Assembly: GCF_027924405.1 (NCBI RefSeq)
Contig: NZ_AP026978.1
Coordinates: 4,340,001 to 4,404,000, forward strand
DNA length: 64,000 nt
Reading direction: 5' to 3'
DNA from: Nocardia sputorum
GTDB taxonomy: Bacteria; Actinomycetota; Actinomycetes; Mycobacteriales; Mycobacteriaceae
This document shows, in pieces, positions 10,048 to 18,126 of this stretch; the stretch's first letter is position 1; every line of letters starts with the position of its first letter. Position numbers and translations under genes: made by a program. A model generated the notes under the pieces. It did not search any database. It saw only the letters and a list, made by a program, of their open reading frames with translations, and was not told the origin of the DNA.

Positions 10048-10310
10048 GCGGCCAGGGTGAACTCGGCGGCGAGGTAGGCGGCGATGTCGGCGATGGTGGG
10101 GTACTCGAAGACCAGCACCGGGTCGACCTCGAGCGACCACCGGTCCTCGATCTCGCCGCACAGTGTCACCGCCGAAACGGAATCCAAGCCCAGCTCGGCG
10201 AGCGGGACGACCGGATCCACCTCGCGGGGGGCGCGTTCGGTGTAGTCGGCCACGCGCTCGACGAGCCAATCCTGGATCGTGGTCGAACGGGTAATCGTGC
10301 TGCTGAACAT
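10044..10310 (-). CDS. Free-standing acyl carrier protein
   Basis: This 88-aa protein has the phosphopantetheine site LGLDSVSA (Ser at about residue 43) and the usual ACP end ALVFEYPTIADIAAYLA (here PVLVFEYPTIADIA). A GAGGAG box precedes the ATG at 10310. It sits between the fatty acyl-AMP ligase and the PKS, with a 4-base overlap into the PKS, so translation is probably coupled. It most likely receives the acyl chain from the ligase and hands it to the KS. Confidence 0.9.
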   Translation of the reverse strand: MFSSTITRSTTIQDWLVERVADYTERAPREVDPVVPLAELGLDSVSAVTLCGEIEDRWSLEVDPVLVFEYPTIADIAAYLAAEFTLAA

Positions 10311-10339
10311 GTTTGGGCTCCTCGGCGGATTTCGGTCGG

Positions 10340-12004
10340 TCAGGCGGTCATGGCCCGGCGCAGCGCCGGTTCGAGGTCGTCGTGCAGGACGCCCTCGACG
10401 CGATGCGCCGAGAACGCCTCCCGCGCCGCACTGCGCTGGACCTTCCCGCTGGTGGTGCGCGGTACGGAGTGGGGCTCGACGAGCACCACGTTCGGTGCCG
10501 CCACGTCGAACCCGCGGGCGACCGCGATCTTGATCGCGGAAGCCAGCTCGGCGAGCGTGGTGGCGCCCTGGCGTGCCGTCTTGACGCCCTGCACCACGAC
10601 AAGCCGTTCCCGGCCGCCCGCGTCGACGGAGACGGCGACACCGGCGGCGCCGAGCGCTGGATGCAGGCCGCGCACCAGTTCCTCGACGTCCTGCGGATAC
10701 AGGTTGCGGCCGTTGACGATCAGAAGGTCCTTGCGCCGCCCGGTGACGAACAGCTCACCCCCGTGCAGCAGGCCGAGGTCGCCGGTGCGCAAGAAGGGCC
10801 CGTCGGCTCCGAGGTACGCCTCGAATGTCTCGCGGGATTCCTCCGGGCGGTTCCAGTAGCCCGCGGCGACACTCCCGCCGCCGATCCAGATCTCTCCGAC
10901 GGTGTCCTCCGGCAGCTGCCGCCGGGTATCCGGGTCGATGATGCGGATGTCGAGGCCATGGGCCGGCCGGCCGCAGCCGACCAGCCGCGCTTCGCGGCCG
11001 ACGTCGAGGTACACCGGCTCCGCGTCGATGGACCCGACGGCCGCCAGCAGTGTCACCTCGGCCAGCCCGTAGGCGGGCAGCAACGCCGTCGGCCGCAGCC
11101 CCGCGGGTGCCAAACGCTCGGTGACGGCCGCGATGGTTTTTTCGCGGATCGGCTCCGCACCGCTCATCGCGATCTCGAGGGTGGTCAGGTCGAGTTCTGC
11201 CAGCTGTTCGTCGGTCACCCGGCGCGCGATCAGGTCGTAGGCGAAGTTCGGTGCGGCGGTCAAAGTCGCGCGGTAGTCGCCGATGGCCCGCAGCCAGCGC
11301 ACCGGGTGCTTGAGGAAGGTGGTCGGCGCCATGAACACCAGATCCGCCCCGATATACAACGATCCGAGCAGCATGCCGATCAGGCCCATGTCGTGGAAGT
11401 GCGGGATCCAGCTGACGGCGACCGACTCGTCGTCGAACCCGATCGCGGTGATGGCCGCTTCGTTGTGCATCAGGTTGCGATGCGTCACGACAACACCCTT
11501 CGGGTCGCCGGTCGAACCCGACGTGTACTGGAGGAACGCGATCGTTTCCGGGCCGATATCCGGCATACGCCACTCGCCGGGGTCGCCCAGCGGGCCATCG
11601 GTGGCGACGACGGCCGCGCTGAGCGCGGTCTCGAGGAGCGGTCGCACATCACCGGTGGTGAGCACCAGCTCCGCGCCGGAGTCCGACACGATGCCCGCGA
11701 CGCGGTGGGCGCTGCGCTCGTCGTGCGGCAAGGGAGCGGGTACGGCGATCACGCCCGCGTACAGGCAGCCGAGAAACGCCCGCAGAAAGGCCAGCCCGTC
11801 GTGATAGAGCAGCACGACCGGTTGCGCCGCCTCCGGGCGGTCGGCCAGCCAGGCGGCGACGGCTCGCGCGTCGTGGTCGAGCTCGAGGTAGGTGAGGACC
11901 TCTTCGCGTAGCTCGCGCCCTGCCTCGTGCAGGTAGGTGTACGACCTGGTCGTCCCATAATCAGAAATTTGCTGCCTGACGTGGTGAACGTAAGTCGGCT
12001 GCAT
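10340..12004 (-). CDS. Fatty acyl-AMP ligase (FAAL)
   Basis: A 554-aa adenylate-forming enzyme. The ATP-binding loop YTSGSTGDPKG is at about 165, VSWIPHFHDMGLIG is the signature of FAAL rather than acyl-CoA ligases, and TGDLG plus the C-terminal catalytic lysine region (RTTSGKVQRSAAR) are present. FAALs activate a fatty acid as acyl-AMP and load it onto an ACP without CoA. Here the acceptor is almost certainly the ACP encoded 29 bases downstream. The gene is the first of a three-gene operon. The chain length cannot be read from the sequence. The 5' leader is long (about 200 bases to the shared operator region) and contains a hairpin. Confidence 0.9.
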   Translation of the reverse strand: MQPTYVHHVRQQISDYGTTRSYTYLHEAGRELREEVLTYLELDHDARAVAAWLADRPEAAQPVVLLYHDGLAFLRAFLGCLYAGVIAVPAPLPHDERSAHRVAGIVSDSGAELVLTTGDVRPLLETALSAAVVATDGPLGDPGEWRMPDIGPETIAFLQYTSGSTGDPKGVVVTHRNLMHNEAAITAIGFDDESVAVSWIPHFHDMGLIGMLLGSLYIGADLVFMAPTTFLKHPVRWLRAIGDYRATLTAAPNFAYDLIARRVTDEQLAELDLTTLEIAMSGAEPIREKTIAAVTERLAPAGLRPTALLPAYGLAEVTLLAAVGSIDAEPVYLDVGREARLVGCGRPAHGLDIRIIDPDTRRQLPEDTVGEIWIGGGSVAAGYWNRPEESRETFEAYLGADGPFLRTGDLGLLHGGELFVTGRRKDLLIVNGRNLYPQDVEELVRGLHPALGAAGVAVSVDAGGRERLVVVQGVKTARQGATTLAELASAIKIAVARGFDVAAPNVVLVEPHSVPRTTSGKVQRSAAREAFSAHRVEGVLHDDLEPALRRAMTA

Positions 12005-12106
12005 CTCGTGGTTCCTCGGTAGGGGTCGGCGTCTGGGGTCGGCTACTACTTTTCGCCGCCTATGTCCGCAGAACCAGGGACCTCAGGGAGGATCCGGCAA
12101 ACCTGT

Positions 12107-12126
12107 GGGTGGGCATGGGCCCACCC
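12107..12126. other. Hairpin in the leader of the FAAL operon
   Basis: A perfect 8-bp inverted repeat (GGGTGGGC / GCCCACCC, 4-base loop) lies about 100 bases upstream of the FAAL start. The remaining bases of 12005-12206 show no gene. It could be an attenuator or simply an mRNA structure. Confidence 0.4.
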
Positions 12127-12206
12127 TGGGGTGCGTTGCTGTGCCTGCGTTAGCTACGCGGCTGCTACCCCCCGGCTCCATGAACCACACCACTCCGGAC
12201 CACTAT

Positions 12207-12251
12207 TTGCTTAGCACAAGCAATTACTATATAGTTGCATAGCGCAAGCAA
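12207..12251. promoter_or_regulatory. Divergent control region with twin MarR operators
   Basis: Two 17-bp dyads with the same arms lie 28 bp apart centre to centre: TTGCTTAGCACAAGCAA (12207-12223, perfect 6-bp arms) and TTGCATAGCGCAAGCAA (12235-12251, one mismatch). A plus-strand promoter is embedded: TTGCTT (12207) as -35, 17-bp spacer, TATAGT (12230) as -10. The first dyad covers the -35 and the second begins at the end of the -10, so binding would block the MarR-exporter operon. The region also lies upstream of the oppositely oriented FAAL operon. The MarR protein encoded at 12274 is the obvious ligand. Confidence 0.75.
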
Positions 12252-12273
12252 CTTATCTCGTCTGGAGGGGGAC

Positions 12274-12771
12274 ATGGCGGTCTCACCCGATACGGCTCAG
12301 AGCCTGATCAAAGAGCTCTATCTGATGGGCCGGGCAATCCGCGTCGCACTCGCGCACCCGGAGGAAGGACACCTTCTCCCGGGTGGCATCGGGGTGCTCG
12401 GCACCCTCGAGTCGAAAGGCCCGTGCAGGCAGGTGGACCTCGCCATGGACCTGTGCATCAGCCCGAGCGCGCTGAGCAGGCACGTCACCGAACTCGTCGG
12501 TGCGGGCTACATCAGCAGGCACGCCGATCCCACCGACGGGCGGGCCACCCTCATCCGAGTGACGGACGAGGGCCGCGATCTGCTCTACCGCGTTCGCGGT
12601 TCACGGGCGCGGGGCCTGCAGAACGTCCTCGCCGACTGGAGCGAAGACGACGCCGAGGCCGCCTGCACCGCCGTGCAGAAGCTCCGCAACGCATTGACCG
12701 CGCACGCGCAGAGCGGCGCCGTGCACGCCCACCAGCCGGTTTCGAAAGAGAGTCAGGAAGTAGATGTCTAG
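12274..12771 (+). CDS. MarR-family transcriptional regulator
   Basis: A 165-aa winged-helix protein: the recognition helix region is CRQVDLAMDLCISPSALSRHV (residues ~50-70) followed by the wing DPTDGRATLIRVTDEG, which carries the conserved DxRxxxxxLT-type turn of MarR proteins. It starts at the ATG at 12274 after a GGAGGGGG box. The next gene, an exporter, overlaps it by 8 bases. The autoregulatory operator pair lies immediately upstream. It probably senses the cluster product or its precursor and controls export and perhaps biosynthesis. Confidence 0.9.
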   Translation: MAVSPDTAQSLIKELYLMGRAIRVALAHPEEGHLLPGGIGVLGTLESKGPCRQVDLAMDLCISPSALSRHVTELVGAGYISRHADPTDGRATLIRVTDEGRDLLYRVRGSRARGLQNVLADWSEDDAEAACTAVQKLRNALTAHAQSGAVHAHQPVSKESQEVDV

Positions 12772-14386
12772 TTCAGTCGAGTCGGTGACGCGACGCGACC
12801 CGTACGCGATGACCCACCGCGAAGTCCTGGAAGCGATGACCGGACTGCTCGCGGCGTTGTTCACAGCGCTACTGAGCACGACGATCGTCGCGACCGCGCT
12901 GCCCACCATCATCGGCGACCTGCAGGGCTCGCAGACCGCCTACGCGTGGGTCATCACCTCGGCGCTGCTGGCCAACGCGGCCTCCACGCCGATCTGGGGG
13001 AAGTTCGCCGACCTGTTCAACAAGAAGGCACTGGTCCAGTCGGCCATCGTCGTCTTCGTCCTCGGCTCGGTGATCGCCGGATTCGCGGGCAACGTCGCCC
13101 TGCTGCTGGTCGCGCGCGTCATCCAGGGCATCGGCATGGGCGGCTTGACCGCGCTCGTCGTCGCGATCATCGGCTCCATCGTCGCGCCGCGCGAACGCGG
13201 GCGCTACTCCGGGTACATGGGCGCCGTCATGGCGGTCTCGATGTCCGGCGGACCCGTCCTCGGCGGTGTCATCGTCGACAGCCCGCTGGGCTGGCGCTGG
13301 TGCTTCTTCGTGTGCGTGCCACTGGCCGTGATCGCGCTGGTGCTGCTGCAGCGGACGCTGCGGCTGCCCACCGACCGCAAGGAGGGCGTGTCGATCGACT
13401 GGCTCGGCGCGGCGCTGCTGACCGGAGGTGTCTCGGTGCTGCTCATCTGGGTGTCGTTCGCCGGCAAGGCCGGCTACTACGAGTGGATGTCGCGGGAATC
13501 GGCGATCTATGTCGGTTCCGGTGTGCTGCTGCTGCTCGCGACCGTGTGGGTGGAGTCGCGCGCCGCGTCGCCGATCATCCCACTGCCGATCGTCACCGAA
13601 CGCACCACCGGCCTCGCGATCATCGCCTCCATCGCGGTCGGCGTCGGCATGTTCGGCGCGACCACCTTCCTGGGCCAGTACTTCCAGACCGCGCGCGGCT
13701 ACTCCCCGACCGCGGCCGGCGTGCTGACCATCCCGCTCGTCGCCGGCATGCTGATCGCCTCGGTCGGCTCCGGCCAGCTGATCACCCGGCGCGGTAAGTG
13801 GAAGGGTTTCGTGGTCGCAGGCGCCGCGCTGCTGGTGGCCGGATTCGCCCTGCTGTCGACCATTGATCACGCGACGAGCCTGTGGCTGGTCGGCGGATAC
13901 ATCACCGTCGTCGGGTTCGGTGTCGGCATGATGATGCAGAACCTGGTCCTGGCCGTGCAGAACACCGTGAGCGTGCACAACATCGGCGCCGCGTCGAGCA
14001 GTGTCGCCTTCTTCCGTACCTTCGGCGGCGCGATCGGGGTCTCGGTGCTGGGTTCGGTGCTGGCCACCCGGGTCGGCGAACTATCGGCGGAGGGATTCGC
14101 CGAGCTCGGTATCCAGACCAAGTCCTCCGGCGGCAGCAACCTGGATCTCGACGCCCTGCCCGCGCCGATCGCGACCATCATCCGCGCCGCCTACGGCGAC
14201 GCGACCGGGCGGATCTTCCTCATCGCCGCGGCCGCGACGGTCGTCGCGCTCATCGCGGCAGCGCTGCTGCCGAACCGGCCGTTGCGTCGCACGATCGACA
14301 TCGATCCCGCCCTCGACCCGATGCAGGCCGAGGCAGGCACCGCGGCCCGGACGGAAGGCCCCAAACAACCGGCGCTGCTCGACTGA
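12764..14386 (+). CDS. DHA2-family (14-TM) MFS drug/product exporter
   Basis: A 540-aa membrane protein with the DHA2 start pattern (LLSTTIVATALPTI, then GKFADLFNKK as motif A) and about 14 hydrophobic segments. GGPVLGGVIVDSPLGWRWCFF (motif C region, near residue 155-175) is typical of drug:H+ antiporters. It is translationally coupled to the MarR gene. Together they form the resistance/export arm of the FAAL-PKS cluster, which is an inference from the shared control region. A strong hairpin terminator follows. Confidence 0.9.
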   Translation: MSSSVESVTRRDPYAMTHREVLEAMTGLLAALFTALLSTTIVATALPTIIGDLQGSQTAYAWVITSALLANAASTPIWGKFADLFNKKALVQSAIVVFVLGSVIAGFAGNVALLLVARVIQGIGMGGLTALVVAIIGSIVAPRERGRYSGYMGAVMAVSMSGGPVLGGVIVDSPLGWRWCFFVCVPLAVIALVLLQRTLRLPTDRKEGVSIDWLGAALLTGGVSVLLIWVSFAGKAGYYEWMSRESAIYVGSGVLLLLATVWVESRAASPIIPLPIVTERTTGLAIIASIAVGVGMFGATTFLGQYFQTARGYSPTAAGVLTIPLVAGMLIASVGSGQLITRRGKWKGFVVAGAALLVAGFALLSTIDHATSLWLVGGYITVVGFGVGMMMQNLVLAVQNTVSVHNIGAASSSVAFFRTFGGAIGVSVLGSVLATRVGELSAEGFAELGIQTKSSGGSNLDLDALPAPIATIIRAAYGDATGRIFLIAAAATVVALIAAALLPNRPLRRTIDIDPALDPMQAEAGTAARTEGPKQPALLD

Positions 14387-14400
14387 GTCACGCCGCACGC

Positions 14401-14431
14401 GCGGAGCCCCGAGAAGCCCTCGGGGCTCCGC
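14401..14431. terminator. Hairpin terminator behind the exporter
   Basis: Perfect 13-bp stem GCGGAGCCCCGAG / CTCGGGGCTCCGC with a 5-base loop, 14 bases after the exporter stop and 27 bases before the stop of the convergent hypothetical gene. It can serve both directions. Confidence 0.8.
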
Positions 14432-14457
14432 CCGTCTCGCCAGGATGCGTCGCGAGA

Positions 14458-14808
14458 TCAGTACCGCGGACGCTCGCCCGTGCGCGCGGCCACGGTCGTC
14501 GCCGAGGTCACGGCGACGGCCAGGCAGCGCAATTCGCCAGGAATCAGCACCGATCGAATCGCACCCTGGAAACACTCGAGCACCGCTCCGTCGGGCCATC
14601 GCACGTCGTAGCGGTACCAGCACCGGCGCGCCCCGCCGGCGCGCTGGATGTCGCGCTCGACCCGGACGGCGAGTTCACTGAGCGCGGCGTGCACCTGACT
14701 CGGCGCGCCGGTGCTGGCGATCTTCCACCACGGCCGGTTGAAGTAGCCCGGCTCGGAGATCTCGACCAGGTAGAGCAACGGCATCCCCACGGCGTCGGAG
14801 GCGGTCAT
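14458..14808 (-). CDS. Hypothetical protein (116 aa)
   Basis: The protein starts at the ATG at 14808 (MTASDAVGMPLLYLVEISEP). No family is recognised. It contains WWKIASTGAP, a possible amphipathic helix (HAALSELAVRVERDIQRAG), and RCWYRYDVRWPDGAVLECF. It has no signal peptide or membrane span. An upstream in-frame GTG/ATG at 14901 would overlap the NYN gene. It lies 89 bases behind the NYN gene in the same direction and might be cotranscribed with it. Function is unknown. Confidence 0.6.
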   Translation of the reverse strand: MTASDAVGMPLLYLVEISEPGYFNRPWWKIASTGAPSQVHAALSELAVRVERDIQRAGGARRCWYRYDVRWPDGAVLECFQGAIRSVLIPGELRCLAVAVTSATTVAARTGERPRY

Positions 14809-14897
14809 ACCGCTCAGAGTGCCGCAAAACGGACTGGACAAATGGGTGAAACGCCGGAGGTGTACCAATGCGATACCGAGCTCCGGGCGCCCGCCGA

Positions 14898-15305
14898 TCA
14901 CGACCCCAGGCGGTCCAGGAGCCAGGTCGGACCCACCGTCTCCGCACCGGCGGCCGCGACGCGATCACGCAGTCCCCGATCAGCCGTCACCACCGTCACC
15001 GGACGGCTGCTATCCTCCGCCCGCGCAGCGGCCACAACCCCGACGATCGCGTCGTCCCCCGACCCGTCCGCGCACACCACGCACACGCCGCCGGACGAAG
15101 GTTCCCCCGCGTCGACCGCGGCCTTCGCCGCCCCCTCGAGCACCACGACCACCTCGGCCGTTTCCGCCAGACGCGCGCGCAGCCCGGTCATTCGCTCGAG
15201 CAGTCGCCGGGTGGCGCCGGAGCGATCCCGCCACCACCCGTCGGGCCGCGAACCGACGACGTTCGCGGCGTCCACCACGATCAGCCGAACACCGTTGGCC
15301 GCCAC
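14898..15305 (-). CDS. NYN/PIN-like ribonuclease domain protein
   Basis: About 135 aa. The strand-acid pattern LIVVDAANVVGSRPDGWW at the N-terminus, SGDDAIVGVV in the middle and TVVTADRGLRDRV near the end place the acidic residues expected of a NYN/PIN-fold metal-dependent RNase (D in VVDAANVV, DD in SGDDAI, D in TADRGL). The start is GTG at 15305, preceded by GGAGGAG about 9 bases away; the ATG at 15338 lies inside the subtilase 3' end and has no such site. Proteins of this type process or degrade RNA; the substrate is not known. Confidence 0.8.
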   Translation of the reverse strand: MAANGVRLIVVDAANVVGSRPDGWWRDRSGATRRLLERMTGLRARLAETAEVVVVLEGAAKAAVDAGEPSSGGVCVVCADGSGDDAIVGVVAAARAEDSSRPVTVVTADRGLRDRVAAAGAETVGPTWLLDRLGS

Positions 15306-15309
15306 CCGC

Positions 15310-16989
15310 TCAGTCTCCTCCCACGGTGAGCACCGCACCCGCCGAGGGCTCGGCGGCGCCGGGCCCGGCCGCCCGCACGGCGGCGAGCGCGTTCAGCCTG
15401 CCGTACCCGTATTTGTCGCTGTGCCCGTCGGTCCCGTAGCCGCCGCCCTGCGGGTCGATCTTGTCGCAGGCGCCTTTGAGCAGGTTCTTCACCGCCTCCC
15501 AGGTGAGATCCGGGTTCACCGACAGCATCAGGGCCACTACACCGGCCGCGCCGGGGCACGCGCTGGAGGTTCCGCCGAAGTCGTTGGTGTAGTCGCCCGC
15601 CGCGTCACCCGCCGCCACCGTGCCGGGGTTGTAGCCGCTCGCGCCGTGCCGATCCACCGTCCAGATCCCGGGCGTCAGGGCGTCGGGATGCCCGAAAGGC
15701 CGGTGCCCGAAGTCGCTGCTGGGGAACGCGCACCACACCGCCTTGCCGAAATCGCTGTAGACGCTGCGTTTGCCGGTGTCGTTGCACGCCGCGACCGCGA
15801 TCACCTTCGCGAAACTGGCATAGCCGTCGTTGTCGACGGATTCGTTGCCGTTGCCCGCCGCGAACAGCACCACGCAGCCCTTGCCGCCGCGTCCGGTGGT
15901 GACGGCGTGTTCGATCGCCAGCCTGGTGCTCGCGGGCAGCGCAGCGACGCGGTTGTGCACCGGATCGTCCGGCTGGAACCACTTGCCGTCGGCTGGGCCC
16001 CAGCTGCACGAGATGACGTCGGCCCCGTGCTCGGCGGCCCACCCGAAAGCCTCCGCCTCGGCCTGTGAGCCGAGCCCGGAGGCGAGCCGGATCGGCATCA
16101 GTGCCGCTTCCGGCGCGACCCCGGAGGCACCGGCCGTGCCGTTGGCGCACGCGACGCCGGCGCACGCGGTGCCGTGGTTGTCCCCGTTGTCCGGGCCGGT
16201 GCCGTAGGTGTCCTTCGGACGCGGATCGCTGCTGTTCGCCGTGACATCCCGGGGCGCGACGATTTTGGCGGCGCCGGCGAATTCGGGGTGGTCGATGTCG
16301 ACGCCGTCGTCGATGACGGCGATCGTCACCCCGGCCCCCCGGGTGACCGCGTGCGCGGCTTCCACCGCCGCGTGCGCGTCGACCACGACACCGCCGATGG
16401 TGGTCTTCTTCAGATGCCACTGCTGGGGGAAGATCGTCTTCCTGGCCCGGTGCCGGATCAGCTCCGGATGGCAGTATTCGACGTCCTCGCGCGTCAGCAG
16501 CGAGGTGGCGATGTCGAAGACCCGCTGGCCGGTGCCCTCGGGCGCGGCCGTGAAATACGCGTTGGTCGCATACGACACCGCCCGCCGCACAGTCAGTTCC
16601 GCCGCGTTCAGGACGGCGAGGCAGTGCTCATGGTCGACGCGGTCGACGAATTTCACGAAGATGTTCTCCGTATAGAGCACCGGTTCGCCGGTGGCCGGGT
16701 CCACCAGCACATGTCCGGCGAAGCGCACCTCCGGCGCGGCGTCGAGCGCCTCCTTGCGTTCCTCCACCGACCGTGAACCCGCGGGGAGCCGATAGACCTC
16801 GACCCCTGCCTCCGGGTAGGCCTGTACCAGTGTCGCGTCGTCGAGTTCACCGCTGAGCGGCGTGCGCACCGATCCCGACTGCCGCCGGATCCCCCGACCG
16901 CTGTGCGTGCGCACCGCGATCAGATCGGGACTCTGCCGCAACTCGAAACCGGGATCGTCCTTCGTACCGAAATTCGCGGTTGGCACCAT
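15310..16989 (-). CDS. S8-family subtilisin-like serine peptidase
   Basis: A 559-aa protein beginning MVPTANFGTKDDPG after a GGAG box. The catalytic triad is visible: Asp in AVIDDGVDIDHPEF, His in NHGTACAGVACANG, Ser in GGTSSACPGAAGVVAL, with the oxyanion Asn in FAAGNGNESVDNDG. About 200 residues precede the protease domain and may be a prodomain or an adaptor. No signal peptide or membrane segment is seen, so it may be cytoplasmic or exported by a non-classical route. The 3' end is 4 bases from the NYN start, suggesting coupling. Substrate unknown. Confidence 0.85.
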   Translation of the reverse strand: MVPTANFGTKDDPGFELRQSPDLIAVRTHSGRGIRRQSGSVRTPLSGELDDATLVQAYPEAGVEVYRLPAGSRSVEERKEALDAAPEVRFAGHVLVDPATGEPVLYTENIFVKFVDRVDHEHCLAVLNAAELTVRRAVSYATNAYFTAAPEGTGQRVFDIATSLLTREDVEYCHPELIRHRARKTIFPQQWHLKKTTIGGVVVDAHAAVEAAHAVTRGAGVTIAVIDDGVDIDHPEFAGAAKIVAPRDVTANSSDPRPKDTYGTGPDNGDNHGTACAGVACANGTAGASGVAPEAALMPIRLASGLGSQAEAEAFGWAAEHGADVISCSWGPADGKWFQPDDPVHNRVAALPASTRLAIEHAVTTGRGGKGCVVLFAAGNGNESVDNDGYASFAKVIAVAACNDTGKRSVYSDFGKAVWCAFPSSDFGHRPFGHPDALTPGIWTVDRHGASGYNPGTVAAGDAAGDYTNDFGGTSSACPGAAGVVALMLSVNPDLTWEAVKNLLKGACDKIDPQGGGYGTDGHSDKYGYGRLNALAAVRAAGPGAAEPSAGAVLTVGGD

Positions 16990-17175
16990 GATCTCCTTCG
17001 CCGTGGGGACCCGAGCACCAACTATGAACCACGTTCCGGCAACCACGAAAACACCCGGACACCGCGGCGCCTGGGCGGGTCTTCGAAAACGACCGGTACC
17101 CAGGTGTTCTCGCCGCGGATTCGGATTCTCTTCGCGAATCCACGGCGAGCACCGGTTACCAGGCCGCGCGACCGG

Positions 17176-18117
17176 TCAGCGGAAGGCCCGCCGGTACGCC
17201 TGAGGCGTCACCCCCACGGTCTTGCGGAAGACTTTCCGGAATGCGGCCACCGAGGCGAACCCCGTTCGATCGGTGATGCATTCCATCGTGAGGATGGTCG
17301 TCTCGAGCAGCACTTGGGCCTTGCGCACCCGGGCGGTCTGGAGCCACTCGTTCGGTGTCATCCGGACCTGCTCGTGGAAGCGCCGGATCAGCGTGCGCTT
17401 GCTGACTCCGGCTCGATCCGCGAGATCCAGCACGGTGATCTTCTCACCGAGCATCGTTTCCGCCCACTCCAAGGTCGGATTGATGGACTTGCTGTCCGCC
17501 TCCGATCGCGGACGTTCCGCGATGAACTGCGCCTGCCCCCCGTCCCGGGTCAGTGGCATGACCGAGAGCCGGGCGGTAGCCGCCGCCACGGCGGTCCCGT
17601 AGTCCTGCCGCACCATATGGAGGCACAGATCGAGCCCAGCCGCGGCACCGGCCGAGGTCAGGATGCCCCCGTTGTCCACATACAGCACCGTGGGATCCAC
17701 GCGGACCCGCGGATAGCTTCGCGACAGTTCGGTGGCGGCCATCCAATGCGTGGTCGCCCGCCGTCCGTCGAGCAACCCGACGGCGGCGAGGGTGAACGCC
17801 CCCAAGCAGATCGATGCCACCCTCGCGCCACGTTCGTGGGCCCGCACCAACGCCTTGCACAGCCGATCCGACGGCCGCGACCGGTAACTCATCGCTCCCG
17901 GCACGACGATGGTCTCGGCCTTCTCCTCGAGATATTCGATGTCGCCCAGACATGAGATCCCGAAGAACTTCGACGGAACGTCGGAGTTCACCCCGCAGAC
18001 CTGGACCTCGTACGCCGCGGTTCCGTCCTCCTGCCGGGTCCGGCCGAAGATTTCCAGCGGGACCGCGAGATCGAACGGAATCACGTCGTCGACGGCCAGA
18101 ACAGCCAATGACCTCAT
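17176..18117 (-). CDS. GlxA-type regulator: DJ-1/PfpI domain plus AraC HTH
   Basis: A 313-aa protein with an N-terminal DJ-1/PfpI fold (residues 1-190, with Cys104 in ASICLGAF at the nucleophile-elbow position and TTHW after it) and a C-terminal AraC DNA-binding domain (two HTH motifs, LADRAGVSKRTLIRRF and ITDRTGFASVAAFRKVF). It is the last gene of the isocyanide synthase operon, 9 bases after the halogenase. DJ-1/PfpI proteins include the isonitrile hydratase InhA, whose Cys is catalytic, so this domain may recognise an isonitrile; that link is inference. It probably regulates the operon. Confidence 0.85.
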   Translation of the reverse strand: MRSLAVLAVDDVIPFDLAVPLEIFGRTRQEDGTAAYEVQVCGVNSDVPSKFFGISCLGDIEYLEEKAETIVVPGAMSYRSRPSDRLCKALVRAHERGARVASICLGAFTLAAVGLLDGRRATTHWMAATELSRSYPRVRVDPTVLYVDNGGILTSAGAAAGLDLCLHMVRQDYGTAVAAATARLSVMPLTRDGGQAQFIAERPRSEADSKSINPTLEWAETMLGEKITVLDLADRAGVSKRTLIRRFHEQVRMTPNEWLQTARVRKAQVLLETTILTMECITDRTGFASVAAFRKVFRKTVGVTPQAYRRAFR

Positions 18118-18126
18118 GCCTCGGAC

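Noticed and set aside
5692..10077. Long plus-strand frames (up to ~780 codons) across the PKS
   Set aside because: They are antisense to the PKS, rich in Arg/Asp/Gly/Val as expected from GC bias, and contain no domain.
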